Shown here: positions 48,362-60,024 of the stretch, in pieces
Layout: each line of letters begins with the position of its first letter
How positions within the stretch are numbered: the first letter of the stretch is position 1
DNA from: Larix kaempferi
Lineage: Eukaryota > Streptophyta > Pinopsida > Pinales > Pinaceae
Length of the DNA stretch: 64,000 nt
NCBI GenBank assembly: GCA_027924585.1
Contig: BSBM01000592.1
Location: 372,001-436,000 of the forward strand
Direction of reading: 5' to 3'
Translations under genes and position numbers: made by a program
Notes under the pieces: model-generated
The model's input: the letters and a program-made list of their open reading frames with translations, nothing else
The model's database searches: none
Told to the model about the DNA's origin: nothing

Positions 48362-48373
48362 TGGTATCAGAGC
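48362..48373 (+). promoter_or_regulatory. Primer-binding site, unit 2
   Basis: The same exact TGGTATCAGAGC word, one base after LTR 2 and 53 bp before the start codon of the long frame. Confidence 0.85.
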
Positions 48374-48426
48374 ATGGTCCTTGCACCTGTGTATTAGGTA
48401 CATACATTCAAGAATAATTTGCAGCC

Positions 48427-50928
48427 ATGTCTTACTATTATGATGAATCCTACGAGTACAATTCTTATGAGGAATATGCATATGCTTATGAGCAATATGA
48501 AGTAGAATGTGAATGGTACGAGGAAGAGGTGCCATCATGCAACACTTCTTACAATTTGAAGAGAAATGAAGATTATTCTTATGAATTTAAATATGATGAA
48601 TACGAGTGTGTCACACCAACCAAGGATAATTCTATGAGTGAGTTCCAAAGATGGAGAGCAAACTATAAAACCTTGCCCCAACAATATCAAAAATATCAAG
48701 AATATCTTGCTTCAAGCAAAAATACACAAAATGCCATGTCTTTTGAGTACTATGCTGAACATGTTTTTGAAAATAGGACCAAAAATGAAGATGTGGAGTT
48801 AGTAAAGAAAGGTTTATGCCCTTCTTGTAAAGAACCTTGGAGTCAGTATCATACATGTGTGCATGAAATTATGTCCCACTTGAGGAGAGCTTTTGGGAAT
48901 TATTCAAAAAGAGATTCCAAAGATATTGATCCTAAGGAAAACAAGGGGCAAAATGCATCAGCTTGCTTGAAGGAGAAAAATGAAGAGACATCACAAGAGC
49001 ATGAAGAAGATTCTATTGAAAATATGGAAGATTATTTCGAGACACCTTCTAGCTTAGACACGAACCAAAGAGCATCTACTGATGGATGCTTAAACTATGA
49101 AGGAGTACCTACTGATGGGTTCTCACACCTCTATGTTGGTGACATAGAGATAACTTTTGAAAGTGTTGCTGCAAGCCCAAGTTCCATTAAGCATGATAAT
49201 GAAGATCTTGTAGCAGTTGAAGAAGAACCAAGATCAACTTCCCCATCACCACTTGAGCTTCATGAAGTTGGTCCAAACAAAATTGAAGAAGATGAGGAGG
49301 TTCATTTGCAAGAACCTCATTTTCTTGAAGGGTCCTTAAAGATGAATGAAAATAAGATCCAAGAGTCCCTCAGCCTTCTCCATGACACTCAAGCATTGGT
49401 GTCAAATTCTTGTTGGAGGGCTACTTCATTGGAGGAAACATCCTTCCTTGAAGACATGGAGAAGATTCAAAGAGCAATGTGCCACATCAAAGGTAATTTC
49501 ATGTCTTTGTTTTTTTATATAAACCATTTGTTTGAGCTTAATGAATTGTTACATGATGCATACTTGAATAATAATGAGGATATTCATAATCTCACAATTC
49601 AAAATGAACAATTTCTTGAAAAGTTGCAAGATACTTGTTTTTCCTCCTATGTTCCAGATTGTCAAATGGTAGATTGTTTGGAGGATTCTCATGACATGGT
49701 GGATCATGAGAAATGTGGAAATTTGAATGTGCTTAATGTGTTTGAAGATGAACTTGAAGATATCCAAACACTTGATGTGGTGGAAGAGGAACTTGAATTG
49801 TCTTTTGATGATGGTTATGCAATTTTTAAAGAAGAGCATGATTCCTCTACATTGGAACCAATCTATGACAAAGGTTTCACACTTTTGAAGGAGCTGCATG
49901 ATACTACCCATATGGATCCTTCCCCTGATGAAACTTCTGCACTTTTTGATCATTTGGGTGAGTTAGTTCATTCTCCTACATCCTACAATTCCATGTTTTG
50001 CAGCATTAGTCTCAATGAAGTATGGGTGAAAGGGTTCTTTTTTATGGTGCCACATGAGGAGTATGGAACTCCTATATTTACTTTTTATGATGATCTGGTT
50101 GGAGCACATTCTTATTCACATTTGCTGCAGCATCCTTTGTTAATTTATGATGATGCACATCTACATGGATGCACCTATGATCAGCATTTGAGTCACTTGA
50201 AGACTCATGGTTTTTCTTGCTCAACACTTGATTCATTTGATGTCGAAGGAACTTCATCCAACACTTGGGTGAATAAATTTATGATTGGAGAACATTTTTG
50301 TTGGAAGCCACATACTTTGATATATCTTTATTATTCTCACATTCATGTATGTATGGGTGAGACTTCTTTGAGGCCTTTGAAGTCTCCTTGTTTTTTCTGC
50401 TCATCATTTGGTTCATATTTTAGTGGATATTCTTCATTCACTTCTTGGATGAAAGAATACATGGATGAATATATTGATGCATATCACATCCTTTTGGAGA
50501 AGCATTATAGGACATGGGATCCTCATCTATGTCATTGGAGTAGATTTGATGGGTCACTTGAAGATTGTATGCATTTGGAAAATGATGGTCTACTTGCTTT
50601 GAGGTATAAGCACTTTAATGACTCTTTGATGAAGCATCTCCTTGATGTACATTTTCATTATGGTGTTATGTCCTTTGATGATATATATTTTGTACTCATG
50701 TTGTTTGGAAGAATGCATACAAGAAAATGGGATCCAGGAATCCTCTTATTCGATGGTATGGGTTGGAGAGCACTCTTAATTGTTGGGGTGCAATACAAGC
50801 AATGGGACCCTGGAATAATTTTTATCTCATTGGTTTCAAATTTTTTGGGGAAACAAGCAGTATGGGAGATGGATTTCCCACTTAATAAAGTGATTTTTAT
50901 CAGAGTAGTGCAGCAGCAAGCATGGTGA
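48427..50928 (+). CDS. Unrecognised 833-residue protein of the pol-less LTR element
   Basis: This is one uninterrupted frame starting 54 bp after the primer site, the normal place for gag. Residues 1-35 are Tyr/Glu-rich (MSYYYDESYEYNSYEE). At about 132-145 CPSCKEPWSQYHTC fits the CX2CX7HXC zinc knuckle used by plant chromovirus gag. Residues 160-340 are acidic and low-complexity (SPSPLELHE, EEDEEVHLQEPHF). The rest is rich in His, Tyr, Asp and Phe with paired Cys (CFFCSSFGSYFSGYSSF) and resembles no domain I know. There is no DSGA-type protease box and no YxDD. The stop at 50926-50928 is TGA where unit 1 has TGG; in-frame text conserved with unit 1 continues to 51165, so the original protein was probably about 912 residues. 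I infer a gag-derived product; its function is unknown. Confidence 0.7.
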   Translation: MSYYYDESYEYNSYEEYAYAYEQYEVECEWYEEEVPSCNTSYNLKRNEDYSYEFKYDEYECVTPTKDNSMSEFQRWRANYKTLPQQYQKYQEYLASSKNTQNAMSFEYYAEHVFENRTKNEDVELVKKGLCPSCKEPWSQYHTCVHEIMSHLRRAFGNYSKRDSKDIDPKENKGQNASACLKEKNEETSQEHEEDSIENMEDYFETPSSLDTNQRASTDGCLNYEGVPTDGFSHLYVGDIEITFESVAASPSSIKHDNEDLVAVEEEPRSTSPSPLELHEVGPNKIEEDEEVHLQEPHFLEGSLKMNENKIQESLSLLHDTQALVSNSCWRATSLEETSFLEDMEKIQRAMCHIKGNFMSLFFYINHLFELNELLHDAYLNNNEDIHNLTIQNEQFLEKLQDTCFSSYVPDCQMVDCLEDSHDMVDHEKCGNLNVLNVFEDELEDIQTLDVVEEELELSFDDGYAIFKEEHDSSTLEPIYDKGFTLLKELHDTTHMDPSPDETSALFDHLGELVHSPTSYNSMFCSISLNEVWVKGFFFMVPHEEYGTPIFTFYDDLVGAHSYSHLLQHPLLIYDDAHLHGCTYDQHLSHLKTHGFSCSTLDSFDVEGTSSNTWVNKFMIGEHFCWKPHTLIYLYYSHIHVCMGETSLRPLKSPCFFCSSFGSYFSGYSSFTSWMKEYMDEYIDAYHILLEKHYRTWDPHLCHWSRFDGSLEDCMHLENDGLLALRYKHFNDSLMKHLLDVHFHYGVMSFDDIYFVLMLFGRMHTRKWDPGILLFDGMGWRALLIVGVQYKQWDPGIIFISLVSNFLGKQAVWEMDFPLNKVIFIRVVQQQAW

Positions 50929-50946
50929 TTCCTCTCTAAAATATTC

Positions 50947-51165
50947 ATGGAAACTCAAAGACTCAAGGTTGGGCAATTCAATGGCAACTTCAAAGAATTA
51001 TACAGAAAGCAGGTTCTTCAACACCCGTGCTTGAAATTGCTTGAGGACAAGAAATATTGGGAAGGGAGGATTTTTCATGTCCCAAATTTGGAATTGGGTC
51101 ACAATGGCCTAATCACATTGGCCATTTTCATTAGAGTTGTCAAATTGATGCTAAAGGTCAAATAA
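50947..51165 (+). pseudogene. Conserved in-frame tail of the array protein, unit 2
   Basis: 72 codons (METQRLKVGQFNGNFKELYR ... KLMLKVK) in the same frame as 48427-50928, six codons after its TGA. The equivalent at 46212-46430 in unit 1 is joined to the main frame through a TGG. It is best read as the former C-terminus, not a separate gene. Confidence 0.65.
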
Positions 51166-51204
51166 TTGCCAAGGAGGGAAATTACAAGTTTCCTAGGTTT
51201 GGGG

Positions 51205-51690
51205 TGGAAGCTTTGGGATTGTGAATAATGGGGATAATAAATGATGTTGGAACATTAGGATGGCATAAATATTTATTAAATGAGATAAATAAATATATAC
51301 AAGTGAAAATCAAAGTGTCATTTGATCATGAAGACACATGAAGGAAGTGGGACCCACACAAGCTAGAATGTATGTGCCACATGGCATCCTCTTCTTGCAA
51401 TTTCGAATCTATGGGAAGCCTAATTTTCTTGGTATGAGTTATAAGGTCAATAATACTTGTCATGAGTCAATGAGGTCAAAATATAGAGGAAGAGTAACTC
51501 CCATGGAAGAGGAAGAGGCAATTTGGAGCTAGTGAGACACTTGGGCTAGATTCCCTATCTCTATTACAACAATGATGCAGATGTTATGACACCTATGACA
51601 CAAATCAGACCTAAAGGTTGACATATGACATATATGTCATGTCAGGGCTAAAAATAGACTCCAAGAGAGCGCTCAAGGGTGTTAGGGTAG
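51205..51690 (+). repeat. Array LTR 3, cut by the Tat-like insertion
   Basis: The first 486 bp match LTR 1 and 2 up to gttagggtag. LTR 1 continues ctaagatgcttcc there (42240); here the Tat-like LTR starts instead. The rest should lie beyond the right edge of the window. Confidence 0.85.
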
Positions 51691-52414
51691 TGTAGCTAGG
51701 GTTTTACCCCTAGCTTGTGCCAATGAGCACCTACTAAGGAGAATGGACTCCTTAGTAGCAGTTCAGTATATTAAACTAATTAAGCTAAAACAAAAATTAA
51801 ATTTCTTCTAAAGCATGCATGAAACATAAACATGAAATTGGAAGAATGGCTTTTTCTATTAATGTTACCTTGAGTGTCAAGGTTTGATGAAGCCCTTTGC
51901 AGTATCCAAAAGGATGCTCCAAGCTTCAAGATGCTCCTTCTCCTTCTCCAATGATGGGAATGGGCCAAAGGTGGCTCTCAAGGTGAAAATAGTTCAAAGG
52001 TGAACTAGGGTTTCGAGAGAGATTTTGGCAGAGTAAGGGTGCTTGTGATTGTGGATATGGAATAAGGGATCTCCATCACCTATTTATAGTTTTTTGGTGG
52101 TGGAGTGCTGACCCATGGTTTTAGGAAACACATAGTTTTGGGCAGCTGTATAGGGTTTTTTACTCCTTTTCCTCATTTATTTTATATTTTTTATTCCCTT
52201 TTTAGGGGATTTTTGCTATTTTTGGAGGAAAAGGGGGTTTTTTAGCTTTTTTTAGGCTATTTTGAGGGTTTTGTGGCCTTTTGGAGGCATTTTAGGCCTT
52301 TTGGAGGCTTTTTAATGGGATTTTTTGGGAGTTTAAGGGAAAAATGGTAGGAAAATGGACAAATGAGCCATATAATGTGGTAATGAGGTAGTGAACACTT
52401 TTTGGGTGTTAACA
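51691..52414 (-). repeat. Tat-like 3' LTR
   Basis: 724 bp. On the minus strand it starts TGTTAACACCC and ends CTAGCTACA. A polypurine tract (ATCAGGGGGCAATC, complement of 52415-52428) abuts it. The TATA box is at 52079-52089. Between 52160 and 52370 the U3 is rich in T- and G-runs with ggccttttggagg repeats. Confidence 0.93.
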
Positions 52415-52428
52415 GATTGCCCCCTGAT

Positions 52429-54960
52429 GTGCGAGGTCAGGAGCTCATCGTATGGCCGATGGACATCATAAGTCATGAATGGTTTTCCTGGGATGTGGAG
52501 AGAAGAGAAGAAACAAACTGAAGCCCGGAACAACGATCCCGAACAACTGCAAGGACTGAAAGTACATAACCTCAATAATGGATGAGGAATCATCTGATCA
52601 TATGGACGAGGCGGGCATTCCCATGCTCGTATCAGGATATAACATAATAACAACAATGGGGTCCAAAAAATGGGGACCTGAAATATACATGACCTCAAAT
52701 ACTGACTGAGGAATAATCTCAATATATGGACGAGGCGGGCATACCCATGCTCGTATCAAGATACATAAACATAACTGTAAGGCCCGAAAAAGGGGGACCT
52801 GTAAGATACATGACCACTGTGTACATCATAAGAGTCCAGAGGGGACCCAAATCTGGGACATACTGCTGAGCGGATCATGTGTAAACTGCAGAACTGGTGC
52901 ACTGGAACAATCAACAGTGCTACTGAGTGTGGTACCAAAGGAACTGATGAGCTGCTGGATCATAGTGACTGGGGTCAAACTCTCCATGGTACACGGAACT
53001 GGAACGGATCTGGATTTGAAACTGGGTACTCAAGGAAGCATGGAATTGGATGGCTTCCGAATACAAACGCCAACGCAGCCCGGACATCCACGGGAACATA
53101 CAACTGGGCGTTCCGAAGTGACTCACCAATGTGCTAGAGTCGGGGGAAATCCGGGGTCTTCGACAAAAAACTGATGGGATATAATCCTACGCGATCCTCA
53201 ACGATGCGATCAAGGTGCTGAAGTCGAGCATGTGAGGAACAACCACTCGGAGAGGCAATGATGTCTCCTCTCAGAATGATCCGTAGGCACTTACCACAGA
53301 TGGTGATAAGTCCAAGGCGTAGGGACCTCTGGGCCTATCCTCTGGAATAGAGGAGCTGTCGTCGACAGAGGGAGACCGGCAACTATCAAGGCAATGATGT
53401 TTCCTTGACAGGAGCGCGAGGTACAAGACCGAAATGTGATAGTGCTGATGGCAGGACTGATAAACTGTGGGGGGACAACTGGGCAAGTAGAGCGGGTGGA
53501 CTCAAACTTCCTTTGTTCAGAGTATGATAATTGGAATGATCTGGCAGCATATGAAACTGACTAAGGGGAGATGGATCATAGCTGTATGGGATCTGGGAAG
53601 GTTACTGGGCTGAGGGAGACTCAAGCTGTGGTACAATGGCAGGAGACTGCAGAATACTCTGAACAAAGGCGACCTGATTGGGGGTGCTGCCGAGATGATA
53701 GATCAATGTGCCAGGAGGCACGGGAGGGTACTTCTTCATGGGTTAAGGAACTAGAAGAAGTGTGTGTAAAATGATACTGTCATGTGGATTTTACGAGCCC
53801 AGGACAGTTCGTGCTCGTGGTTGCTTTCAATTTTAAGGAGTCTGAAAGCAAATAAGAAGACTCTGAAATGATGGAATGGTACTGTCGTGTGGATTTTCCG
53901 AGCCCAGGACAGTTCATGCTCGTGGTTGCTTTCAATTTTAGAGAGTCTGAAAGCAAGTAAGAAGACTCCAGGGGGTTGCTTTTTCGTAGATTTAGTCTCC
54001 AAGGCCCAAAGAAGCATAAAAGGATGCAATTAAGAACTCTTCTAGCCGGTGTGACTAGAGTATTCCTTTTTCGTAATTAGTCTACCAGGTCCGGAAAAGG
54101 GTTAAACTTATACCAGATAGACGCCCTTTCAGGTACTTTAACGAGCATGAAAGGAAGCAAGATTGCTCGGCGATCTTTTCATTCTTTTAGGAGTCAGAAA
54201 AAAGCTTTACGGAAACTCCCTAAGTGCCTTTTTCATAAAGGAGTTGTCCGGCCCGAAAAAGGGATAAAATTATACCGAACAAAAGGAATGGCCAGGCAAG
54301 GAGGAAGTGTTCAATCAAGGATCAATAATGGTGACCAAGAACGAGGGTAGGTAGGAACACTGATGGGCCTCCTTGCGGGGTAGATGAAATGGTGGCAAAA
54401 TAACGAAACATTTGCAGTGTGACAGGAGTGAATGGCTCATGTACAAAAGTGGAACAATCCGATAGTGGCCGTTGTGGCACGCAAACCGAGGCAACGAGGT
54501 GTCGGGACACAATGTTGAAATTGTACCAAGTGAGAGAGAGAAATGATCTCAAGCATCATCACGAGCTCGGAAAAATGAATCCGGCGATATAAAGGATGTC
54601 AAAAACGGGTGACGGCCGATGTGGCACGCAAACCGAGGTGATGGGGGCATTTTGAAAAATGCCCAGAAAAACTGAAGGTGAGGGTGAGAAATGATCTCAA
54701 GCATCATCACCAGCGCGGAAAAATGAATCCGATGATATAAAACATGTGAAAAATGGAGAACGGCCGATGTGGCACGCAAACCGAGGCGACTAGTGGCGTC
54801 TGAAAAAATGGGCAAAAAACGATAGGACAAAAATAATGCAACGAGGTGACCATAATGACGGTCACGTCGCGCTGATTCCAGTGGTGGAAACGGTTCGGAA
54901 AAACAAAAACAAAAAAGAAAGCACTGTACAACGCAGACCAATGAGGTCGCGGGTTTCTTT
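52429..54960 (-). other. Tat-like 3' untranslated tail with tandem repeats
   Basis: About 2.5 kb between integrase stop and 3' LTR, with no credible frame. It holds at least three local repeat families. One is two copies of about 120 bp sharing gaggcgggcat-cccatgctcgtatca (52608-52760). Another is two copies of about 110 bp sharing gtggattt-cgagcccaggacagtt (53772-53968). The third is three units of about 140-150 bp sharing ggccgatgtggcacgcaaa and aatgatctcaagcatcatcac (54470-54800). Confidence 0.75.
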
Positions 54961-57900
54961 TTATGGGTAAAAACGCTTAAGATACAACCCATTACGAGGG
55001 TTGCGCAAAGGACGGCCTTCAGAGTCAGCTAAGATGTATGCCCCCTTGCCGAGGCAGGTCTGCACGACGTAAGGGCCTTGCCACATGGATTCGAACTTCC
55101 CTTTACCGGTTTTGTCATGGGCTTGGTCGTAGGCGAGGACTAGGTCCCCTTCGCGGAAAGTTCGAGGGTGAACATGTTTATCATAGTCGGCTTTGGAGCG
55201 GTTTTTGGCAGCTTCGATGTTCTGGAGAGTGGCCCGACGATCTTCATCGGCTTGTTTGAGGTGCAGCAGACGCTGCTCGAGGGGGGTGGTGTCAGGGAGA
55301 AGCTCAACGGCGATTTGTAAGGCAGGGATCTGACACTCGATGGGGAGAACAGACTCTATACCGTGAACTAAATGAAATGGTGTAAAACCAGTGGCGGTCT
55401 TAGTGGAGGTGCGATAAGCCCACAAAGCAGGGAACAACATGTGGTTCCAATTGGACTTATGCTTGTCAACTGTTTGTTGGAGGATGGTTTTAAGGATTTT
55501 ATTGATGGCCTCTACTTGGCCGTTCCCTTGGGGGTAGTAAGCAGAGGAAAATTGGTGCTCATACTTAAGGAGGGTGGATAACTCACGCCAGACGGCATCT
55601 TCGAAGTGTGAACCATGGTCAGAGATTAACTGCTTAGGAACCCCGAATCGGGCGATGACATGGTTGAAGAAGAAGCGGGCAGCAGTGTCAGCGGTACAAT
55701 TGAAGGTGGGCATGGCTTCCGCCCATTTGGTAAAGTAATCAACAGCGACAACAATATATTTGTGGCCGTTGGCAGACTGGGGTCTACATTCCATGAAGTC
55801 TATGGCCCACTTACAAAAGGGACCAACGGTGACGACTGGGTGTAACGGAGCAGGAGGTGTCCGGGCCTTGGGGGCAAAAAGTTGGCAGTTATGGCAGTGT
55901 TTGACCGCAGTGATGCAGTCAGTGAAAAGTGTGGGCCAGAAGTATCCGGTGCGGACGACCTTTTGGGCGGTGGCCATCCCTGAGAAATGGCCTCCGCAGG
56001 CGCCGCTATGACAGTCATTAAGGACGTGTTCATCTTCCTCATGGGTAAGGCAACAACGAAGAATTGTGTCAACCCCGCGCCGGTAGAGGACATCGCCTAA
56101 GAGGAGATATCGAGAGGCCTGGTGGCGGATGCGACGGCATCCATTGCGTGTAACTTTGGGTCTGAACTTCTACGTGCGTAGGTATAACAAGATATCACTG
56201 TACCATGGGTCATCAGACGAGATAGTGAACAGGTGATTGTCGGGTAACTCATCGGAGATTGGTTTGGCCGGGAGAAGGGCAGGGAGATCAGTAATGAGCT
56301 GGGCAAGCGCGAGGGCTTTAGTGCTCTTAGGTGTTTTGAAGGTAAGGTCATATTCTTGGAGGATAATGACCCATTTGGAAACACGACCTTGGAGTAGCCG
56401 CCGGTTTAGAAGATATACCATGGGGTTAGAGTCGGCGACGACTGTGGTATGACTCATTAAGATGTAGTGTCGCAATTTTTGAACGGAAAAGACCACTGCT
56501 AGGGCAAGTTTCTCCTCATATGGGTAACGTAGTGGTGGACCAGACAAGGTCTGGCTAACGTAGTAAATGACGTGCTCCTGGTGAGAAGCGTCTTCTTGAA
56601 CTAAGACTCCAGATACGGCATGCTCGGAGGCCGACACGTAAAGGATGAAGTCTCGAGTGAAATCCGGAGGGGAAATCAGAGGGGCTTGTGTGAGGGCCTT
56701 CTTGAGGGCCTCGAATGCAGCTTCTGCTTGCGCATCCCAGACGAAGGGTACGTGGGTGCGGAGCAGGCGCAAGAAACCGTGCACCGTAGTGGCATAATCA
56801 GGAACGAAGCGTCGAAGGAAGTTAGATCGCCCCTGCAGACTTTGGAGCTGCCGGAGTGTGCGAGGAGGGGGGAGGTCTAAAATAGCTTGGACCTTTAGAG
56901 GGTCAACAGTAATTCCTTTCTGGGAAACAATGAAACCCAACAATCGGCCTGCCGGTACGCAAAAGACACACTTGTGGGGGTTCAAGCGAATTTGGTATTT
57001 GCGACAACGCAGAAAAACTTGCCGAAGATCGTCAAGGTGGTCTGATCGTTTCCGGGAACGAGCTGTGAGGTCATCAAGGTAGACTAACAGGATATGGACC
57101 AAGTCGTGGAAGCAATAGGTCATGGCCCGCTGGAAAGTGGCACCAGCATTTTTGAGGCCGAAAGGCATGACGCGATAGGCAAAGGTGCCCCATGGGGTAG
57201 TAAAGGCAGTTTTGTACTGGTCTTCCTTACGGATCTGAATCTGATTATATCCGGAAAAACCGTCCATGAAGGAGAGGACCTCATGCCCCGCACACGCATC
57301 TATGAGTTGATCGATGAATGGCGTGGGGAAGTTGTCCTTGGGACAAGCATGGTTTAAGTCACGGAAGTCAGTGCATACGCGGATGGTGCCTTGCTTTTTG
57401 TTAACTGGAACGGGGTTTGAAACCCAAGTGGTATAGGCAATAGGATAAATGAACCCTGCCTTGCGCAGCTTCTCAATCTCGGCTTTGACAGCTGGGAGCT
57501 TTGAGGGATGAATGGGGCGCTGTTTCTGATGAACGGGGGGTACATCAGGCCATGTGTCAATGTGGTGCTCTATAATTGTGGGGTCAAGACCAGGCATTTC
57601 GGTATAGGACCAGGCAAAGACATCACGGAATTCTTTGAAAAGGTTTATGTAGTCCTCAATCTCTTGTTTACTGCAGAATGCTCCTAAAGTAATGAGTTCA
57701 GGGGCACGACCTGGAGCAGCAATATCAACTTGGATGACAGGTGAGATGTTGGCCATGTTGCCCTCCTCGAAGGCATCAGGAGCAGGAATAGGGTCCTTGA
57801 ACCAGTCAACCTTGGTGGGGAGGAAGTCTTTGGATTCGACCGCGTATTGGGTAGCGGTGCTAGAGGAAGACGCTTCTGGGATGAAATAGGAACGGTGGTG

Positions 57901-60024
57901 CATGTCATCCCAGGGATAATCCGGGGCAGTAAGGGCCTCAAGAATCTCCTCATCAGTACGGAACGTTTGCGTCGTCAAATCGGTTGACGAGGGAGTAGTG
58001 GTGGAAGAGATCATATAGATGGTATTAACCTCTCCGGAAGGTGAAGAGTCTGGGGGGTAGATCTCCTCAATGGTAGGTGGTGCCGTCCCAAGATCCAGAT
58101 TGTTCATCTCATAGAGAGCCGCTCTGTAATCCAGGAGATCGGTACAATGATGTGAATAGTGCCCGTAAATACCGCAGATGGCGCAGGAGTGGTTGGTACG
58201 TAGGGACTTATCTTTAGGCTTAGGAGTGGGATTTAGTTCGACAGTTGGGATGTTGGGGTCATCATCGAGCATTTGCATGTGCTTCTGTAATGCGGGTAAC
58301 TGTGGGCATTGGTGGGTCGCATGGCCCAACTCGTCACACAGCGAGCATTTAGGAGGAGCACGAAACACTGGAGGGTTCTTGACTATCTTTGGAGGTGGTA
58401 CGGCAGTGTAAGGTTGGGGACCTCTGCCCCCAGTGGGTTTGGGAGTAGGAGGAGGTGTCGTGGAGGACGAAGGGGTAGAGACACCGGGAGGTGGCTGAGT
58501 GGTAGTAGCCATGGGTTGCACCGGCTGGAGGACGACACCAGGTGTCGGCGAGCGAACGGGAGGCGAAAGATACCATACAGGTAATCCCAAGGTTAACCCA
58601 GGGAGGCTAAGGGTAGCCATGACCGGGGCGCTTACTACTCCCGATGGAGGGACTAGGAAGGGGATCGTATGGATCGGTGTAACACCAATGTGGCTAGGTA
58701 CCAGTGGTGGTTTTGGCAACAAGGGTGGTTGAGTGTTAGGTGGTAGGTTGTCGTGGGACAAGGTACATAAATCAGACATTTCGGGCGTAGATGACGGCGG
58801 AGGAATGGATTGAAAGGTGGAGGTCATCGGCGCGTCTGAGTAGACTCCAGGCCCCGTAGAGGAAACAAATGAGGTGGTGGCAGGAGAAACAGGTTGTTCA
58901 ACCATGGGGAGAACATTTTCCGGTGCCGCCGGAGCACTGGGATCATAGTAGGTGAGCTGGTCAATCTTAACCACGCGTCCTTCATGGGGGAACATCATGG
59001 TGCGAAAGACAGAAGAGGCAACCGCCCGCATGGCATACATGTAGCTGCGGCCAAGTAGAAGGTTGTAATCCAATTGGGCATTGATTACCTCTATGTCAAT
59101 AAGGACTGTTTTACCACCTAACTGGACTGGAACGTTGGGTAGAAGGCCTTGGGGCTGGGCCGAACGACCGTCGTAGGCGCGTAACGCAGTGGTGGACTGC
59201 TGGAGAGGAGGGGATCCTAGCTTCTGCCATACAAATGTAGACATAACGCATGTGGAGGCACCCTCATCGATGATGCACCGATGGATAACAAGATTCCTAA
59301 CGGAGACCGTAACTTGGAAGGCTAAGCTGGAAGGTAGGCGTGGTTCAGACTGGTCTAAATCAAACGCCATCAAATGTGAATCGGTTGGGTCAATCCCCCC
59401 AATGGCGGAAAGTAAAGTCTTGCGCTGGGAAGGGCAGTTCTTCAAGACTTCTAACGCAGACATGGCTGCGGGAGATTGGGCTAGGTCGTCTACGATGTTG
59501 TAGTTTGACGCAGCGCGCGCGTTAGGGTTATTGTTGATTCGGCGAAGTGGGAAACGAGGTGCTTTCGCAGCGTCGTCTATGGGAGGCGGAGGTATACGTA
59601 ACGCCTGATCGGTGGGATGGGCGTTAGTAGGTTTATCCGCGGGAGTGGCTTCAGAGGTGGAGCCATATTGGTTCTGATGGGTCTGGAGGTTGACGTCAGC
59701 AGATGACATCATCAGTAAGTGGTGGGTACCTGAGTCAAACATGGGTTGATCAGGAGCAGCGTAGGTGATCTGTTGTTGTTGGGCCGCATTGGCTTGATGG
59801 GGAGCCAACGGCTGAGTGTTCACTACGCCTTGGGTCGGTAAGGGGTTTTGCAGCACCAAAGGGGGTTGCTGAGGTTGGGGGCGGTTGGGCGGTGCTTGGG
59901 GAGCCGCATGCCCTTGGCGATGGGCCTCGTCAACCCAGAGCTGCTGAGCTCGCTCTAAATGTGGGCAAGCGTGGGTGTAGTGTCCATAGACCCCGCAAAT
60001 AGAACAAGGGTGGTTCGTTCGCAA
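54961..60024 (-). pseudogene. Tat-like pol with one in-frame TAG
   Basis: One frame of 1,687 codons has a single TAG at 56172-56170. Domains by residue are: zinc knuckle CSICGVYGHYTHAC (7-20); retropepsin CIIDEGASTCVMS (250-262) with LLLGRSYMYAM (322-332). A Pro-rich linker then leads to two further knuckles, CSLCDELGHATHQC (560-573) and CAICGIYGHYSHHC (614-627). The reverse transcriptase has SFMDGFSGYNQI and VYLDDLTARS (catalytic YLDD 982-985), and RNase H starts near 1095. The TAG follows ILLYLRT. Beyond it the frame gives the integrase zinc motif, the core (AIDFMECRP, ISDHGSHF, GNGQVEAINKIL) and a GPY/F-like end (GPYVVQTCLGKGAYIL) finishing LYLKRFYP. Only the nonsense codon visibly breaks it. 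Confidence 0.92.

Larger units (their letters stand above)
41750..51690 (+). mobile_element. Tandem array of a pol-less LTR element (LTR-int-LTR-int-LTR)
   Basis: Three LTR copies (41750-43640, 46470-48360, 51205-51690 cut) alternate with two internal regions (43641-46469 and 48361-51204). The two complete LTRs are exactly 1,891 bp each. The internal regions differ by 15 bp, fully explained by a 9-bp and a 6-bp indel in the reading frame. Each LTR is followed one base later by TGGTATCAGAGC. No protease, reverse transcriptase, RNase H or integrase is present. Such head-to-tail structures arise by unequal recombination between LTRs. The family is therefore a non-autonomous, LARD-like or gag-only element depending on another element for mobilisation (inference). 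Confidence 0.88.

Noticed and set aside
41750-51690. Tandemly duplicated host gene encoding the 833-residue protein
   Set aside because: The 1,891-bp flanking repeats, primer sites right after them and purine tracts before them define an LTR element, not a duplicated gene.
54549-54992. 147-codon minus-strand frame after the integrase
   Set aside because: It lies in the repeat-built gypsy tail, repeats the same phrases in each tandem unit and matches no envelope or other element protein.
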